Made by a program: the position numbers and the translations under genes. Under the pieces are notes generated by a model, which saw only the letters and a list, made by a program, of their open reading frames with translations, was not told the DNA's origin and searched no databases. From positions 92,266 through 156,265 of the forward strand of contig NZ_PNHL01000008.1 in NCBI RefSeq assembly GCF_002871795.1: a stretch of 64,000 nt of DNA. Reading direction: 5' to 3'. Source of the stretch: Brachybacterium sp. UMB0905. GTDB lineage: Bacteria > Actinomycetota > Actinomycetes > Actinomycetales > Dermabacteraceae. This document shows positions 1 through 8,053 of the stretch, piece after piece. Position 1 is the stretch's first letter. Each line of letters starts with the position of its first letter.

Positions 1-1
1 A

Positions 2-1081
2 ATGTGGGTGGGCCGCCGCCCCACCCTCACCGAGGCCGAACAGCGCCTGGGCATCGAGGTGCGGCACATCGATCAGCTGCGCGACCACCTGGCCAAGGAC
101 GTCGGCGCCCAGCTGTCCCTCGCCGTGATGCCGAGCGTGGATGCCGGCGTGGAGGAGATGGTTACCCAGATCCGCGAGCAGAACGGCCTGCCCACCGGCG
201 ATGAGGCCGCCGCGGAGAACGCCGCGCTGAAGGAGGCCGCAAGCGAGGCGCGCCTGGTCAAGGATGAGTACGAGGTCCGCCAGATGCGCCGCGCCGTGGA
301 CGCCACCATCGCGGGCTTCGAGGACGTCATCCGACACCTGGACCGCGCCGTCGGCCATGAGCGCGGTGAGCGCGTCATCGAGGGGGTGTTCGCCGCGAAC
401 GCCCGCGCCGAGGGCAACGGCGTCGGCTACGACACGATCGCCGCGGCCGGTGACCATGCCTGCACCCTGCACTGGATCCGCAACAACGGCGCCGTGCGCG
501 CCGATGAGCTCGTGCTCATCGACGCGGGTGTCGAGGTGGACTCGCTGTACACCGCGGATGTGACCCGCACCCTGCCGGTCTCGGGCACCTTCTCCCCCAC
601 GCAGCGGAAGGTCTACGAGGCGGTGCTGAAGGCTGCGGATGCCTCCTTCGCGGTCGCGAAGCCGGGCGTGAAGTTCCGTGACTTGCACGCCGCGGCCATG
701 GACGTGCTCGCCCCGATCCTCGAGGAGTGGGGCCTGCTGCCCGGCACCGCGGCGGAGTCCCTCGCCCCGGAGGGGCAATGGCATCGGCGCTGGATGCCGC
801 ATGGCACAAGTCATCACCTGGGTATGGATGTGCATGACTGCGCGCAGGCTCGCCGCGAGATGTACCTGGATGCCGAGCTGGTCCCCGGCATGATCTTCAC
901 GATCGAGCCTGGCCTGTACTTCAAGGAGAACGACCTGCTGGTGCCCGAGGAGCTGCGCGGCATCGGCGTGCGGATCGAGGATGACGTGCTGGTGACCGAG
1001 GACGGCGTGGAGAACCTCTCCGCCGCTGCGCCCCGCACCGCCGATGACGTGGAGGCGTGGATGGCCTCACTGCGCCGATGA
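2..1081 (+). CDS. pepP: aminopeptidase P (M24 family metallopeptidase), 5' partial
   Basis: C-terminal catalytic part of a cytosolic Xaa-Pro aminopeptidase, which removes N-terminal residues that precede proline using two metal ions. The pita-bread ligand set is complete: D174 (LIDAG), D186 (TADVTRT), H272 (HHLGMD), E302 (EPGLYF) and E326 (RIEDD), numbered from the first codon seen. The frame is open to the window edge and actinobacterial homologues are usually longer than the 359 residues here, so the true start lies outside. The stop overlaps the next ATG (ATGA), so it is co-translated with the CBS-domain gene. Confidence 0.9.
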   Translation: MWVGRRPTLTEAEQRLGIEVRHIDQLRDHLAKDVGAQLSLAVMPSVDAGVEEMVTQIREQNGLPTGDEAAAENAALKEAASEARLVKDEYEVRQMRRAVDATIAGFEDVIRHLDRAVGHERGERVIEGVFAANARAEGNGVGYDTIAAAGDHACTLHWIRNNGAVRADELVLIDAGVEVDSLYTADVTRTLPVSGTFSPTQRKVYEAVLKAADASFAVAKPGVKFRDLHAAAMDVLAPILEEWGLLPGTAAESLAPEGQWHRRWMPHGTSHHLGMDVHDCAQARREMYLDAELVPGMIFTIEPGLYFKENDLLVPEELRGIGVRIEDDVLVTEDGVENLSAAAPRTADDVEAWMASLRR

Positions 1082-2397
1082 GCACCTCCGCGCAGCAGCG
1101 CTTCTACGCCGCGCGCCTGGCCGGCACCACGGTCTTCGACCCCATCGGTGACGTGGTTGCCACGGTGCGGGACGTCGTCGTGGTGCCCGCGAGCCGCACG
1201 AGCGCGCGCGCTGTCGGTTTCGTGGTGGAAGTGGCGGGCAAGCGCCGTGTGTTCCTGCCCATCACGCGCGTGACCTCCATCTCCCCGGGCCAGGTGATCT
1301 CCACCGGGGTGCTGAATGTGCGGCGCTTCGAGAAGCGCACGGGCGAGCTGCTGGTGATCGGGGATCTGCTGGACCGCCGGGTGACCCTCGGGGACGGCTC
1401 CGGGGAGGCGACCGTGCTGGACATCGCCCTGGACCAGAACCGGCATCGAGACTGGGAGGTCTCGCGGCTGTACCTGCGCCGCCGACCCAAGGGCGGTTCG
1501 CTGACCCGCCTGGTCTCCCGCGGCGAGACGCTCACCGCCTCCCTCGAGGAGGTCTCCGGACTGTACGGCTCACAGGCTGAGCAGTCCGCGCACCTGCTGG
1601 CCGCCTCCTATCAGGACCTGAACCCGGCCGATCTCGCGGAGATCATCCAGGAGCTGGAGCCCAAGCGACGCATCGAGCTGGCAGGCGAGCTGGCTGATGA
1701 ACGCCTGGCGGACATCCTCGAGGAGCTGCCGGAGGACATCCGCGTGGAGGTCGTGACGGGGCTGGAGGCCTCCCGCGCGGCCGACGTGCTGGATGAGATG
1801 GATCCCGATGACGCGGCGGACCTCGTGCAGGAGCTGCCCGAGCCGGTGGCCGCCCAGCTGCTGAACCTCATGGAGCCGGAGGAGGCGGAGGATGTGCGCC
1901 GCCTGCTGGCCTATGACGAGTACACCGCCGGCGGCATGATGACCACCGAACCGCTGATCGTGGCACCGGAGACTCCGGTGGCGCACTGCCTGGCGATGAT
2001 CAGCCGGGAGGCGGTGCATGCGGCCCTGGCCTCCACGGTGCATGTGTGCCGCTCCCCCTTGGAGACGCCGACGGGGAAGCTGCTGGGCATCGTCCACTTC
2101 CAGCAGCTGCTGCGGGAGCGCCCGGACCGGGCCGTCGGCGAGATCCTGGATGCCGACAAGGTGGTGCTTGAGCCCACCGCGCCGCTGTCCACGGTGACCC
2201 GTGAGATGGCGACCTACAACCTGGTGTCCCTGCCGGTGGTGGATGAGGACGGTCGGCTGCTGGGTGCCGTCACGGTCGATGACGTGCTGGATCACGTGCT
2301 GCCGGAGGACTGGCGCGAGCAGGATGAGCCGCAGCCGACGACCGGGCAGATCGACCTGTCGGAGATCGCGCGCGCCACGTCGCGAGAGGAGGACTGA
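1078..2397 (+). CDS. MgtE N-terminal and CBS domain protein
   Basis: Cytosolic protein of about 439 residues. The first 150 residues look like a PRC-barrel-type beta domain. Residues about 165-285 are the helical MgtE intracellular N domain (EELPEDIRVEVV, LDEMDPDDAADLVQEL), and about 285-400 is a CBS pair (YTAGGMMT, LLGAVTVDDVLDHVLPEDW). There is no MgtE channel domain, so this is a sensor-like soluble relative of the magnesium transporter, resembling Rv1232c as I recall it. I chose ATG 1078 because it makes an ATGA overlap with pepP; an in-frame ATG at 1057 would overlap more. Ligand and partner are unknown; Mg or nucleotide sensing is inference. Confidence 0.85.
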   Translation: MSTSAQQRFYAARLAGTTVFDPIGDVVATVRDVVVVPASRTSARAVGFVVEVAGKRRVFLPITRVTSISPGQVISTGVLNVRRFEKRTGELLVIGDLLDRRVTLGDGSGEATVLDIALDQNRHRDWEVSRLYLRRRPKGGSLTRLVSRGETLTASLEEVSGLYGSQAEQSAHLLAASYQDLNPADLAEIIQELEPKRRIELAGELADERLADILEELPEDIRVEVVTGLEASRAADVLDEMDPDDAADLVQELPEPVAAQLLNLMEPEEAEDVRRLLAYDEYTAGGMMTTEPLIVAPETPVAHCLAMISREAVHAALASTVHVCRSPLETPTGKLLGIVHFQQLLRERPDRAVGEILDADKVVLEPTAPLSTVTREMATYNLVSLPVVDEDGRLLGAVTVDDVLDHVLPEDWREQDEPQPTTGQIDLSEIARATSREED

Positions 2398-2400
2398 TTG

Positions 2401-3141
2401 ATGGCCGAGCACAACCCCGCACCGCTGGATGATCCGGCGCCGCGCAGCGGTGGCCGTCTGCGGATCCCCTTCTCCGGCGATGCTTTCGGTCGCGGCGCGG
2501 AGGCTTTCGCCCGCATGATGGGTACGCCCGCCTTCTTGGTGGGCATGACGATCTTCTGTGCCGTGTGGCTGGGCTGGAACTCGCTGATGCCGGAGTCCGC
2601 GCAGTTCGATCCGCGGGCGCTGAACTTCACGCTGCTGACGCTGATCCTCTCGCTGCAGGCCTCCTACGCGGCGCCGCTGCTGCTGCTGGCGCAGAACCGG
2701 CAGGATGACCGCGACCGCGTGCAGGCTGAGCAGGATCGCCAGTCCAATGAGCGCAACCACGCCACCACCGACTACATCACCCGGGAGATCGCCTCGCTGC
2801 GCCTGGCGCTGAACGACGTGGCCACCCGCGACTTCGTGCGCGGCGAGCTGCGGGACCTGCTCGAGGAGATCGAGGAGGACAAGCAGACCGCGGACGCATC
2901 GGCCCCTGCTACGGCCCTGGATGCTGAGCAGCTGCGGGCCGTGCTGCGCGAAGAGGTCGAGGCGGCCCTCACCGCCCGCTCGAGCGCTGCGCCGACTGCC
3001 CCGTCGGCCCCTCATGCATCCTCCGCGACCACCGCCCCGTCGGCCCCTGCGCCGCCCGATCAGGTGCAGCGCGATCAGGCCCCGAGCTCTGACACAGACC
3101 CCACCGCTCCCATCGACCCGAAGGAGACCGACCCCCGGTGA
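2401..3141 (+). CDS. DUF1003 membrane protein
   Basis: Membrane protein of 246 residues of the DUF1003 family. Two transmembrane segments lie at about 42-60 (FLVGMTIFCAVWLGWNSL) and 75-96 (LTLILSLQASYAAPLLLLAQ). They are followed by the family hallmark QNRQDDRDR, a charged helix, and a Pro/Ala/Ser-rich disordered tail. ATG 2401 is preferred over TTG 2398 because an AGGAGG sits 8 nt upstream of it. The gene lies 3 nt after the CBS gene and its stop overlaps the GTG of mrp, so it belongs to the same operon. Its function is not established; pairing with MgtE-like and Mrp genes is a recurring actinobacterial arrangement. Confidence 0.85.
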   Translation: MAEHNPAPLDDPAPRSGGRLRIPFSGDAFGRGAEAFARMMGTPAFLVGMTIFCAVWLGWNSLMPESAQFDPRALNFTLLTLILSLQASYAAPLLLLAQNRQDDRDRVQAEQDRQSNERNHATTDYITREIASLRLALNDVATRDFVRGELRDLLEEIEEDKQTADASAPATALDAEQLRAVLREEVEAALTARSSAAPTAPSAPHASSATTAPSAPAPPDQVQRDQAPSSDTDPTAPIDPKETDPR

Positions 3142-4415
3142 CCCCCGCCGAGACCCCGGAGACCCCCGACACCCCTGGCACCGGGCAGCACCCCGATGCC
3201 CCGACGGCCCCCGCGGCGGCCGATGCCAGCACTCCCCACACGACTGGGACGAGCGGTACGACCAGTACGCCCGGCACGTCCAGCCCGGCGCAGGATGACC
3301 GCGTCACGCGGATCCGCGCTGCCCTGGACGGGGTGATGGACCCCGAGATCCACCGCCCGATCACGGAGCTCGGCATGGTGGATGCGGTCGAGGTGGACGC
3401 CGACGGGATCGCGCGCGTGCACGTGCTCGTCACGATCGAGGGCTGTCCGATGCGCGATCGGATCGAGCGGGAGACCGCGGAAGCCGCCGCAACCGTGCCG
3501 GGTCTTTCGCGCGTGGAGGTCACCAGCTCCGCGATGAGCGAGCAGCAGCGTCAGGAGCTCACCACGCGGCTGCGGCAGGGGCGTCGGCAGATCCCCTTCA
3601 ACCAGCCCGGCTCGCTGACCCGCATCTTCGCAGTCTCCTCCGGGAAGGGCGGGGTGGGCAAGTCCACGGTGACGGCGAATCTCGCCGCCGCGATGGCGGC
3701 CGACGGGCTGCGGGTGGGCGTGATCGACGCGGATATCCACGGGTTTTCGATGCCCGGGATGTTCGGCATCACCGAGCAGCCCACCAAGGTGGGTGACCTG
3801 CTGATGCCGCCCACCGCCCACGGCGTGGCGGTGATGAGCATCGGCATGTTCGTGCCCGAGGCGCAGGCGGTGGTGTGGCGCGGCCCCAAGATGCACCGGG
3901 CCATCGAACAGTTCGCCTCCGATGTGTTCTGGGGCGATCTGGATGTGCTGCTGCTGGACCTGCCACCTGGCACCGGGGATGTGGCGATCTCGGTGGCGCA
4001 GCTGCTGCCGCAGGCCCAGATGGTGGTGGTGACCACCCCGCAGGTCTCCGCCGCGGCCGTCGCCGAACGGGTGGGCTCCCTCGCCTCCTCGACGAAGCAG
4101 CAGATCGCCGGGGTGGTGGAGAACATGGCGGGCCTGACCCTGCCCGATGGCACGGTGATGGACGTGTTCGGCACCGGCGGTGGGGACCGGGTGGCGCAGA
4201 CCCTCGGCAAGGCCGTGGGGGCCGACGTTCCCGTCCTGGGGCGCGTGGGCCTGGATCCGGCGCTGCGCGAGGGCGCCGACGGAGGTGTACCGCTCGTGGT
4301 CTCCGCCCCGGGCTCCCCCACTGCGCAGGCGCTGCGGCAGGTGGCTCGCGCGCTGACTCGAGCGCCGCGGGGCCTGGCCGGAAAGAAGCTGCCGCTGAGC
4401 GTCAGCAGTCGCTGA
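3138..4415 (+). CDS. mrp: Mrp/ApbC-type P-loop ATPase (Fe-S carrier)
   Basis: Cytosolic MinD-family ATPase of 425 residues proposed to carry Fe-S clusters to apoproteins. A Thr/Pro/Ala-rich leader of about 50 residues is followed by a MIP18/DUF59 domain (MDPEIHRPITELGMVD, EGCPMRDRI). The ATPase domain has the deviant Walker A SSGKGGVGKST near residue 165, DADIHGFSMPGM, and Walker B LLLDLPPGTGD. The C-terminal CxxC found in many Mrp proteins is replaced by MAGLTLPDGTVMDVFG, as I recall also for mycobacterial Mrp. The start is GTG, in a GTGA overlap with the DUF1003 gene. It is the last gene of the pepP operon and convergent with tatB. Confidence 0.9.
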   Translation: MTPAETPETPDTPGTGQHPDAPTAPAAADASTPHTTGTSGTTSTPGTSSPAQDDRVTRIRAALDGVMDPEIHRPITELGMVDAVEVDADGIARVHVLVTIEGCPMRDRIERETAEAAATVPGLSRVEVTSSAMSEQQRQELTTRLRQGRRQIPFNQPGSLTRIFAVSSGKGGVGKSTVTANLAAAMAADGLRVGVIDADIHGFSMPGMFGITEQPTKVGDLLMPPTAHGVAVMSIGMFVPEAQAVVWRGPKMHRAIEQFASDVFWGDLDVLLLDLPPGTGDVAISVAQLLPQAQMVVVTTPQVSAAAVAERVGSLASSTKQQIAGVVENMAGLTLPDGTVMDVFGTGGGDRVAQTLGKAVGADVPVLGRVGLDPALREGADGGVPLVVSAPGSPTAQALRQVARALTRAPRGLAGKKLPLSVSSR

Positions 4416-4435
4416 GGGGTCGCCGATACAGGGGG

Positions 4436-4488
4436 CCTGGTCGGCTCAGGTGGCGTCGGCGGCTCGTGACCTGGTCGGCTCAGGTGGC
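4436..4488. repeat. direct repeat duplicating the tatB 3' end
   Basis: A 19-bp sequence (cctggtcggctcaggtggc) occurs at 4436-4454 and again at 4470-4488, period 34. The second copy contains the tatB stop codon (tca on the plus strand at 4480-4482). The first copy lies just beyond the stop in the mrp-tatB gap. It is one of several 3'-end duplications in this window. Confidence 0.85.
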
Positions 4489-4908
4489 CTCGTCGTCGAA
4501 GGGGGCGCGCTGCGGGCCGGAGTCCTTCCGGGAGTTCTTCCGCCCGGAGCTGCTGGATGACCCGGCAGTTTTCTTGGTACTGCCGGCCGCGGCCCCGCCG
4601 GTGGCGATGCCCATCGCCTCCTTGTCCGGCAGCAGCTCCTCGAGGTCGGTGTCCCCCCAGGCCTCGCGGATGATGCGGCGGGGATCATACTGCCGCGGGT
4701 CGTATTTCTTGAGGTCCTCGATGGCGATGCCCATCTCGTCCTCGACGGTGTGGCGTGAGTCGTCCACCCAGCGCCGGACCTGGCGCACCCACTGCACGAC
4801 CTGGCGGGTCACCTCGGGGAGCCGCTGCGGGCCCACGATCACGAGGAACACGATGAGCACAACGACGATCTCCCAGCCGCCCAGGCCGAAGAATCCGGTG
4901 CCGCCCAT
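4480..4908 (-). CDS. tatB: Sec-independent protein translocase TatB
   Basis: Component of the twin-arginine translocase, which exports folded proteins across the membrane. The 142-residue protein begins with the expected short hydrophobic helix (FFGLGGWEIVVVLIVFLVIVGP, residues 6-27) ending in the Gly-Pro hinge. An amphipathic helix (RLPEVTRQVVQWVRQVRRW) and an acidic/basic C-terminal tail follow. Length and tail favour TatB over TatA. It is divergent from the methyltransferase gene (145 bp apart) and convergent with mrp. In M. tuberculosis sigE, rseA and htrA lie between the methyltransferase gene and tatB; here they are absent. Confidence 0.9.
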   Translation of the reverse strand: MGGTGFFGLGGWEIVVVLIVFLVIVGPQRLPEVTRQVVQWVRQVRRWVDDSRHTVEDEMGIAIEDLKKYDPRQYDPRRIIREAWGDTDLEELLPDKEAMGIATGGAAAGSTKKTAGSSSSSGRKNSRKDSGPQRAPFDDEAT

Positions 4909-5053
4909 TGTCCACCTGTACGTCTCGAGGTCACGTGATCAGGTGACATTATTGCATCGAGCAGCAGGGCACGCGGGATCCGGTCCGCGGCGTGCGCTAC
5001 TGCCGTAGGATCGGCCGGATCCCTGCAGGCGCAGGGGCAGGAGAGGAGAGCGC

Positions 5054-5713
5054 ATGACCCCCGGGAAGGTGGCCGGCTGGGCCCATGGCGAGGAGTTCGT
5101 CGAGGAAGCCGGTCTGTTCTCCGATGACCAGGTGCTCGCGCGCGCCCGTGAACGCGGCAGCGAGCTGGGTGCCACTCCGGTCCTGCCCGGGGCGGGGGCG
5201 CTGCTGCGCGTGCTGGCCGCGGCGGTGAATGCACGGGCCGCGGTGGAGATCGGCACCGGTTCCGGGGTGGGGTCGCTGTACCTGCTCTCGGGGATGCATC
5301 CCGACGGCGTGCTCACCACGATCGATCCCGAGGTGGAGAACCAGCGGGCGGCCCGCGAGGCCTTCGTCGAGGCGAAGATCCGCTCCCCGCGGGTGCGGAC
5401 CATCGCCGGGCAGCCGCGCGACGTCATCGGTCGCCTCACCGATCACGCCTACGACCTCGTCTCCTTCCCCGCGCATGCGCCGCACGCCCTCGAGCTGCTC
5501 GAGCATGCTCGGCGTCTGCTGCGCCCAGGCGGGGTGCTGGTGATCCCGCATGCGCTGTACCACGACCGGGTCGCGGATCCGGCCGCGCGCGATGCCACCA
5601 CCCAGGCGGTGCGGGCGCTGCTGCGCGCCGTCTCCGAGAGCGAGGACCTGATCAGCGTCCTGACCGGCAGCGGAGACGGCGTCCTCGCCGCGGTGCTGCG
5701 CCCGATGGCCTGA
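5054..5713 (+). CDS. O-methyltransferase family protein (class I SAM-dependent)
   Basis: Cytosolic 219-residue Rossmann methyltransferase of the O-methyltransferase/CCoAOMT-like family. Motif I is AAVEIGTGSGVGSLYLLSGM (about 61-80), the acidic ribose-binding residue follows in TTIDPE, and the post-motif LRPGGVLVIPHALY is near residue 155. An AGGAGAGGAG sits just upstream of the ATG, which fixes the start. The substrate is unknown; homologues beside tatB/sigE in other actinobacteria are likewise unassigned. Downstream is a noncoding stretch of 350 bp. Confidence 0.85.
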   Translation: MTPGKVAGWAHGEEFVEEAGLFSDDQVLARARERGSELGATPVLPGAGALLRVLAAAVNARAAVEIGTGSGVGSLYLLSGMHPDGVLTTIDPEVENQRAAREAFVEAKIRSPRVRTIAGQPRDVIGRLTDHAYDLVSFPAHAPHALELLEHARRLLRPGGVLVIPHALYHDRVADPAARDATTQAVRALLRAVSESEDLISVLTGSGDGVLAAVLRPMA

Positions 5714-5809
5714 GGAGCGGGGCGCAGCACCTCCTGACGCGCCCCTCCTCCTCCTGACGTGCCCCTCCCGGCACGCCACCCAGCACCGCGACACGCCGCT
5801 CCGTTCCGC

Positions 5810-5855
5810 CGAGTGCAGCGATACGTGCCGAAACGGGCACAGATCGGTGCACTCG
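5810..5855. repeat. 46-bp near-palindromic dispersed element, copy 1
   Basis: Starts and ends with CGAGTGCA / TGCACTCG and can fold as nested stems: CGAGTGCA with TGCACTCG outside and GTGCC with GGCAC inside. It matches the copy at 60881-60926 in 38 of 46 positions in the same orientation, and both are preceded by a GACACGCC-containing stretch. It is neither coding nor an obvious terminator. Confidence 0.8.
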
Positions 5856-6006
5856 ACGTTGCTCATCGGCCCGGCGACGGTGTCGACGTGACGGCGGTGT
5901 CGGCGTGGCGGCGGTAGCGGCGCGGGCCCGACGTCGACACGGCGGCCGCGGCCTCCGCCCGGCAACGCGGCTCCGGCGCCCCTCGGCGCGGCTCCCCCGC
6001 AGACAG

Positions 6007-6046
6007 CGACGGCCCTGCCCCAGGTGTTCCTGGTGCAGGGCCGTCG
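6007..6046 (-). terminator. hairpin terminator after DUF3117 gene
   Basis: GACGGCCCTG (6008-6017) pairs with CAGGGCCGTC (6036-6045) around an inner CCAGG/CCTGG stem. It lies about 18 nt beyond the stop of the minus-strand DUF3117 gene. No clear T-run follows. Confidence 0.75.
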
Positions 6047-6063
6047 TGGCGTGCTGGGGCCGC

Positions 6064-6231
6064 TTACTTGATGACGCCCTCGAGAGCGTCCCGGAGCTCG
6101 ACCGCTTCCGATGCGGCGATCTCGACGACCAGTCGGCCGCCCCCCTCGAGTGGCACCCGCATGATGATGCTGCGCCCCTCCTCCACGACCTCGAGCGGAC
6201 CGTCCCCGGTGCGCGGCTTCATAGCAGCCAT
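6064..6231 (-). CDS. DUF3117 small conserved protein
   Basis: A 55-residue protein beginning MAAMKPRTGDGPLEVVEEG, then RSIIMRVPLEGGGRLVVEI, and ending LRDALEGVIK. This is the highly conserved actinobacterial DUF3117 family (Rv1211-like); the body is nearly invariant. A GGGAGG lies 7 nt before the ATG and a hairpin terminator follows the stop. It is too short for most ORF cut-offs. Function is unknown. It follows the LOG/small-membrane-protein pair, as in related genomes. Confidence 0.93.
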   Translation of the reverse strand: MAAMKPRTGDGPLEVVEEGRSIIMRVPLEGGGRLVVEIAASEAVELRDALEGVIK

Positions 6232-6315
6232 GGCGTGCCTCCCTTGATGGTGTCGCTGCCCCTGCTGAACTCCCCCGGACGGGGCTGTGGACAGCGCTCG
6301 TGCCCGCCCATTATC

Positions 6316-6474
6316 TCAGGTTCGCGGAGTGCGCGGTGACCGTCGGGCGCGTCGGGGCCGTGCAGGCAGGTCCAGACCCCTCCCTCGGCGTCCGGTGGAG
6401 ACCACGATCATGAGTGCAGCGACCACGAGCGCTACCAGGAGCAGCAGCAGGACGATCGGGCTGGTGGCGGTCAC
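6316..6474 (-). CDS. small single-pass membrane protein
   Basis: A 52-residue peptide with a GTG start inside the stop of the LOG gene (GTGA overlap), so translational coupling is likely. Residues 6-25 form one strong transmembrane helix (PIVLLLLLVALVVAALMIVV). The rest is an Arg/Pro-rich basic tail (RRGRGLDLPARPRRARRSPR), predicted cytosolic by the positive-inside rule. A small membrane protein at this position between LOG and DUF3117 genes is common in actinobacteria. I do not recognise a function. Confidence 0.65.
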   Translation of the reverse strand: MTATSPIVLLLLLVALVVAALMIVVSTGRRGRGLDLPARPRRARRSPRTPRT

Positions 6475-7250
6475 GCGACGCCGTTCTGTCCCGGCAGCTG
6501 GATGGGTGAGTCCTCGCGCTCGACGAATTCGTGCAGCACGGAGATGGCCTCCTCGGCACTGTCCACCACACGCAGCAGATCCATGTCCTCGGGGTTGATC
6601 ATTCCGCCGTCCACGACCGCGGTGCGCAGCCACTCCACCAGGCCTGACCAGTAGTCCCGGCCCACCAGGACCACGGGGAACAGATCGATCTTGTGGGTCT
6701 GCATAAGGCACAGCGCCTCGAACAGCTCATCGAGGGTGCCCATGCCGCCGGGCATGATGATGAAGCCGCTGGAGTACTTGACGAACATGGTCTTGCGGGC
6801 GAAGAAGTAGCGAAAGTCCACGCCGAGGTCCACGTACTGGTTCAGGCCCTGCTCATGCGGCAGTTCGATACCCAGACCCACGCTGGTGCCCCCGGCCTCC
6901 TGGGCGCCGCGGTTGCCGGCCTCCATAATGCCGGGGCCGCCGCCGGTGATGACGGCGTAGCCCATGTCGGAGATGCCGCGGGCGATCTCGACAGCGAGCT
7001 CGTACGTGGGATCGCCCTCGCGCAAGCGCGCGGAGCCGAAGATCGAGATCGCGGGCCCGAGCTCGGCGAGCGCACCGAAGCCTTCGACGAACTCGGCCTG
7101 AATGCGCAGCACCCGCCAAGGATCGGAGTGGACCCAGGCGCCGGAGCTCTGCTCCTCGAGCAGACGCTGGTCGGTGGTGCTGGTGGGCCGCTGCTTGCCG
7201 CGCAGCGTGACAGGGCCCTTGCGATGGTGATCTCGGTTCTGCGACGTCAT
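6471..7250 (-). CDS. LOG family protein (TIGR00730, Rossmann nucleotide-binding)
   Basis: Cytosolic 259-residue protein of the LOG/lysine-decarboxylase-like family, whose members hydrolyse cytokinin-type nucleoside monophosphates (phosphoribohydrolase). The two diagnostic motifs are present: GGGPGIMEAGNRGA (103-116) and PGGMGTLDELFEAL (167-180), the latter carrying the catalytic Glu. The basic N-terminal 45 residues are typical of the longer actinobacterial form. I chose the ATG at 7250 because upstream sequence in this frame runs into the repeat array and IS fragment. The substrate in this organism is unknown. Confidence 0.88.
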   Translation of the reverse strand: MTSQNRDHHRKGPVTLRGKQRPTSTTDQRLLEEQSSGAWVHSDPWRVLRIQAEFVEGFGALAELGPAISIFGSARLREGDPTYELAVEIARGISDMGYAVITGGGPGIMEAGNRGAQEAGGTSVGLGIELPHEQGLNQYVDLGVDFRYFFARKTMFVKYSSGFIIMPGGMGTLDELFEALCLMQTHKIDLFPVVLVGRDYWSGLVEWLRTAVVDGGMINPEDMDLLRVVDSAEEAISVLHEFVEREDSPIQLPGQNGVA

Positions 7251-7276
7251 GGACGAAAGCGTAGACGGCGCCATAC

Positions 7277-7330
7277 GCATACGGGGCCGATGACGCATAC
7301 GGGGCACATGATGCATGTGGGGCCGATGTT
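7277..7330. repeat. three tandem 18-bp repeats
   Basis: Units gcatacggggccgatgac, gcatacggggcacatgat and gcatgtggggccgatgtt follow one another with an exact 18-bp period. The array lies between the LOG start codon and the end of the IS110 fragment. A related TGGGGCC-containing array lies at 13024-13112 on the other side of the island. Confidence 0.85.
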
Positions 7331-7339
7331 CCCGGGGGG

Positions 7340-7539
7340 GTGTCCCTATGTTCCGAGTCAAGCCGCGAGCGGGGCCGGCTCGGGGGTAGGGACGGTGGTC
7401 GGTGGCTGGTAGTAGGTGCCGTCGCGGAGCATCGCGAAGATGACGTTGCAGCGGCGGCGTGCCAGGCAGATCACGGCGGCGTTGTGGCGCTTCCCCTCGG
7501 CGCATTTGCGATCGTAGTAGGCCCTTGGAGGTCTGGTCG
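7340..7539 (-). mobile_element. IS110-type element, 3' fragment
   Basis: About 200 bp nearly identical to the 3' end of the larger IS copy at 11507-12880. It starts at the same gtgtccctat end sequence and encodes the C-terminal transposase residues from AYYDRKCAEGKRHNAAVICL to the final PTPEPAPLAA and stop near 7358. A single-base difference shifts the frame just before AYYDRK, and everything upstream is missing. Homology to the larger copy ends near 7539, where an unrelated reading frame begins. Confidence 0.85.
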
Positions 7540-7619
7540 CAGCGGGTGAGGGTCTGCTCGATCTCCTCGCGCGATCTCGCAGCGCTGACCTGCGTTGACG
7601 AGGCGTACTTCCCGCGCAT
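7540..7619 (-). pseudogene. 5' stub of an unknown gene cut by IS fragment
   Basis: A reading frame starting at ATG 7619 behind a good ribosome-binding site (GAGAGGAG) encodes MRGKYASSTQVSAARSREEI EQTLTR and then runs directly into IS110 sequence. This N-terminus resembles small actinobacterial/phage hypothetical proteins in my memory (M-GKYA..T.V...RSREEIE.TL.R.GA). Only about 26 residues remain, so the gene is dead. The family name is unknown to me. Confidence 0.6.
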
Positions 7620-8053
7620 TCGAGGCTCCTCTCTCGGCTGCTGCGATCCGTGCTTCGCCTCGAGCACGCCGCCCGGCAGAACCCGGCCCCGGCTACCGAG
7701 GCCAGGACGCCGGAGAGATCGGCTACGCCTTCTCCGGCGTCACCCAGCGCGCCTACTCGGTGGGCGCTGGCGTGGAGCTGCCTCGCACGGCCCGAGCCCA
7801 GTGGGCGGCCTACAAGGGGAACCGCGTCGACCCGGCCGACATCCAGCCCGGTGATCTGATCTTCTGGGCTTACGGCCGCCTCGGCAGCACCGTCTCCCAC
7901 GTCGCGATCTACGTGGGCGACGGGATGATGGTCGAGGCGTCCATCAGTCGCAACCGGGTCGTGCTGACCCCGGCCCGGCTGAGCGACCGAGGCTTCGTCG
8001 GCGTCGCCCGAGTCGTCGACGGCGCGGCGACACCCGCAGCCCCCACGGCTTGA
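7595..8053 (+). pseudogene. NlpC/P60 endopeptidase remnant lacking catalytic Cys
   Basis: Residues from about 33 onward match the NlpC/P60 peptidoglycan endopeptidase fold: SGVTQRAYSVGAGVELPRTA, then DIQPGDLIFWAYGR and VSHVAIYVGDGMMVEAS with the catalytic His. The canonical Asp-Cys-Ser-Gly is replaced by Ala-Phe-Ser-Gly, so both the Asp and the nucleophilic Cys are lost. The N-terminal signal and coiled-coil region of a full protein is absent. The only starts are a poor TTG at 7595 and none with a ribosome-binding site. Probable decayed fragment stranded beside the IS fragment. Confidence 0.75.

Larger units (their letters stand above)
5714..6063. other. intergenic region with repeats between methyltransferase and DUF3117 genes
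   Basis: No coding sequence was recognised here. It holds a 17-bp imperfect tandem duplication (ctcctgacgcgcccctc, 5731-5747 and 5751-5767), GACACGCC-type low-complexity sequence, the 46-bp near-palindromic element at 5810-5855, and the terminator of the DUF3117 gene near 6007-6046. Confidence 0.7.
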
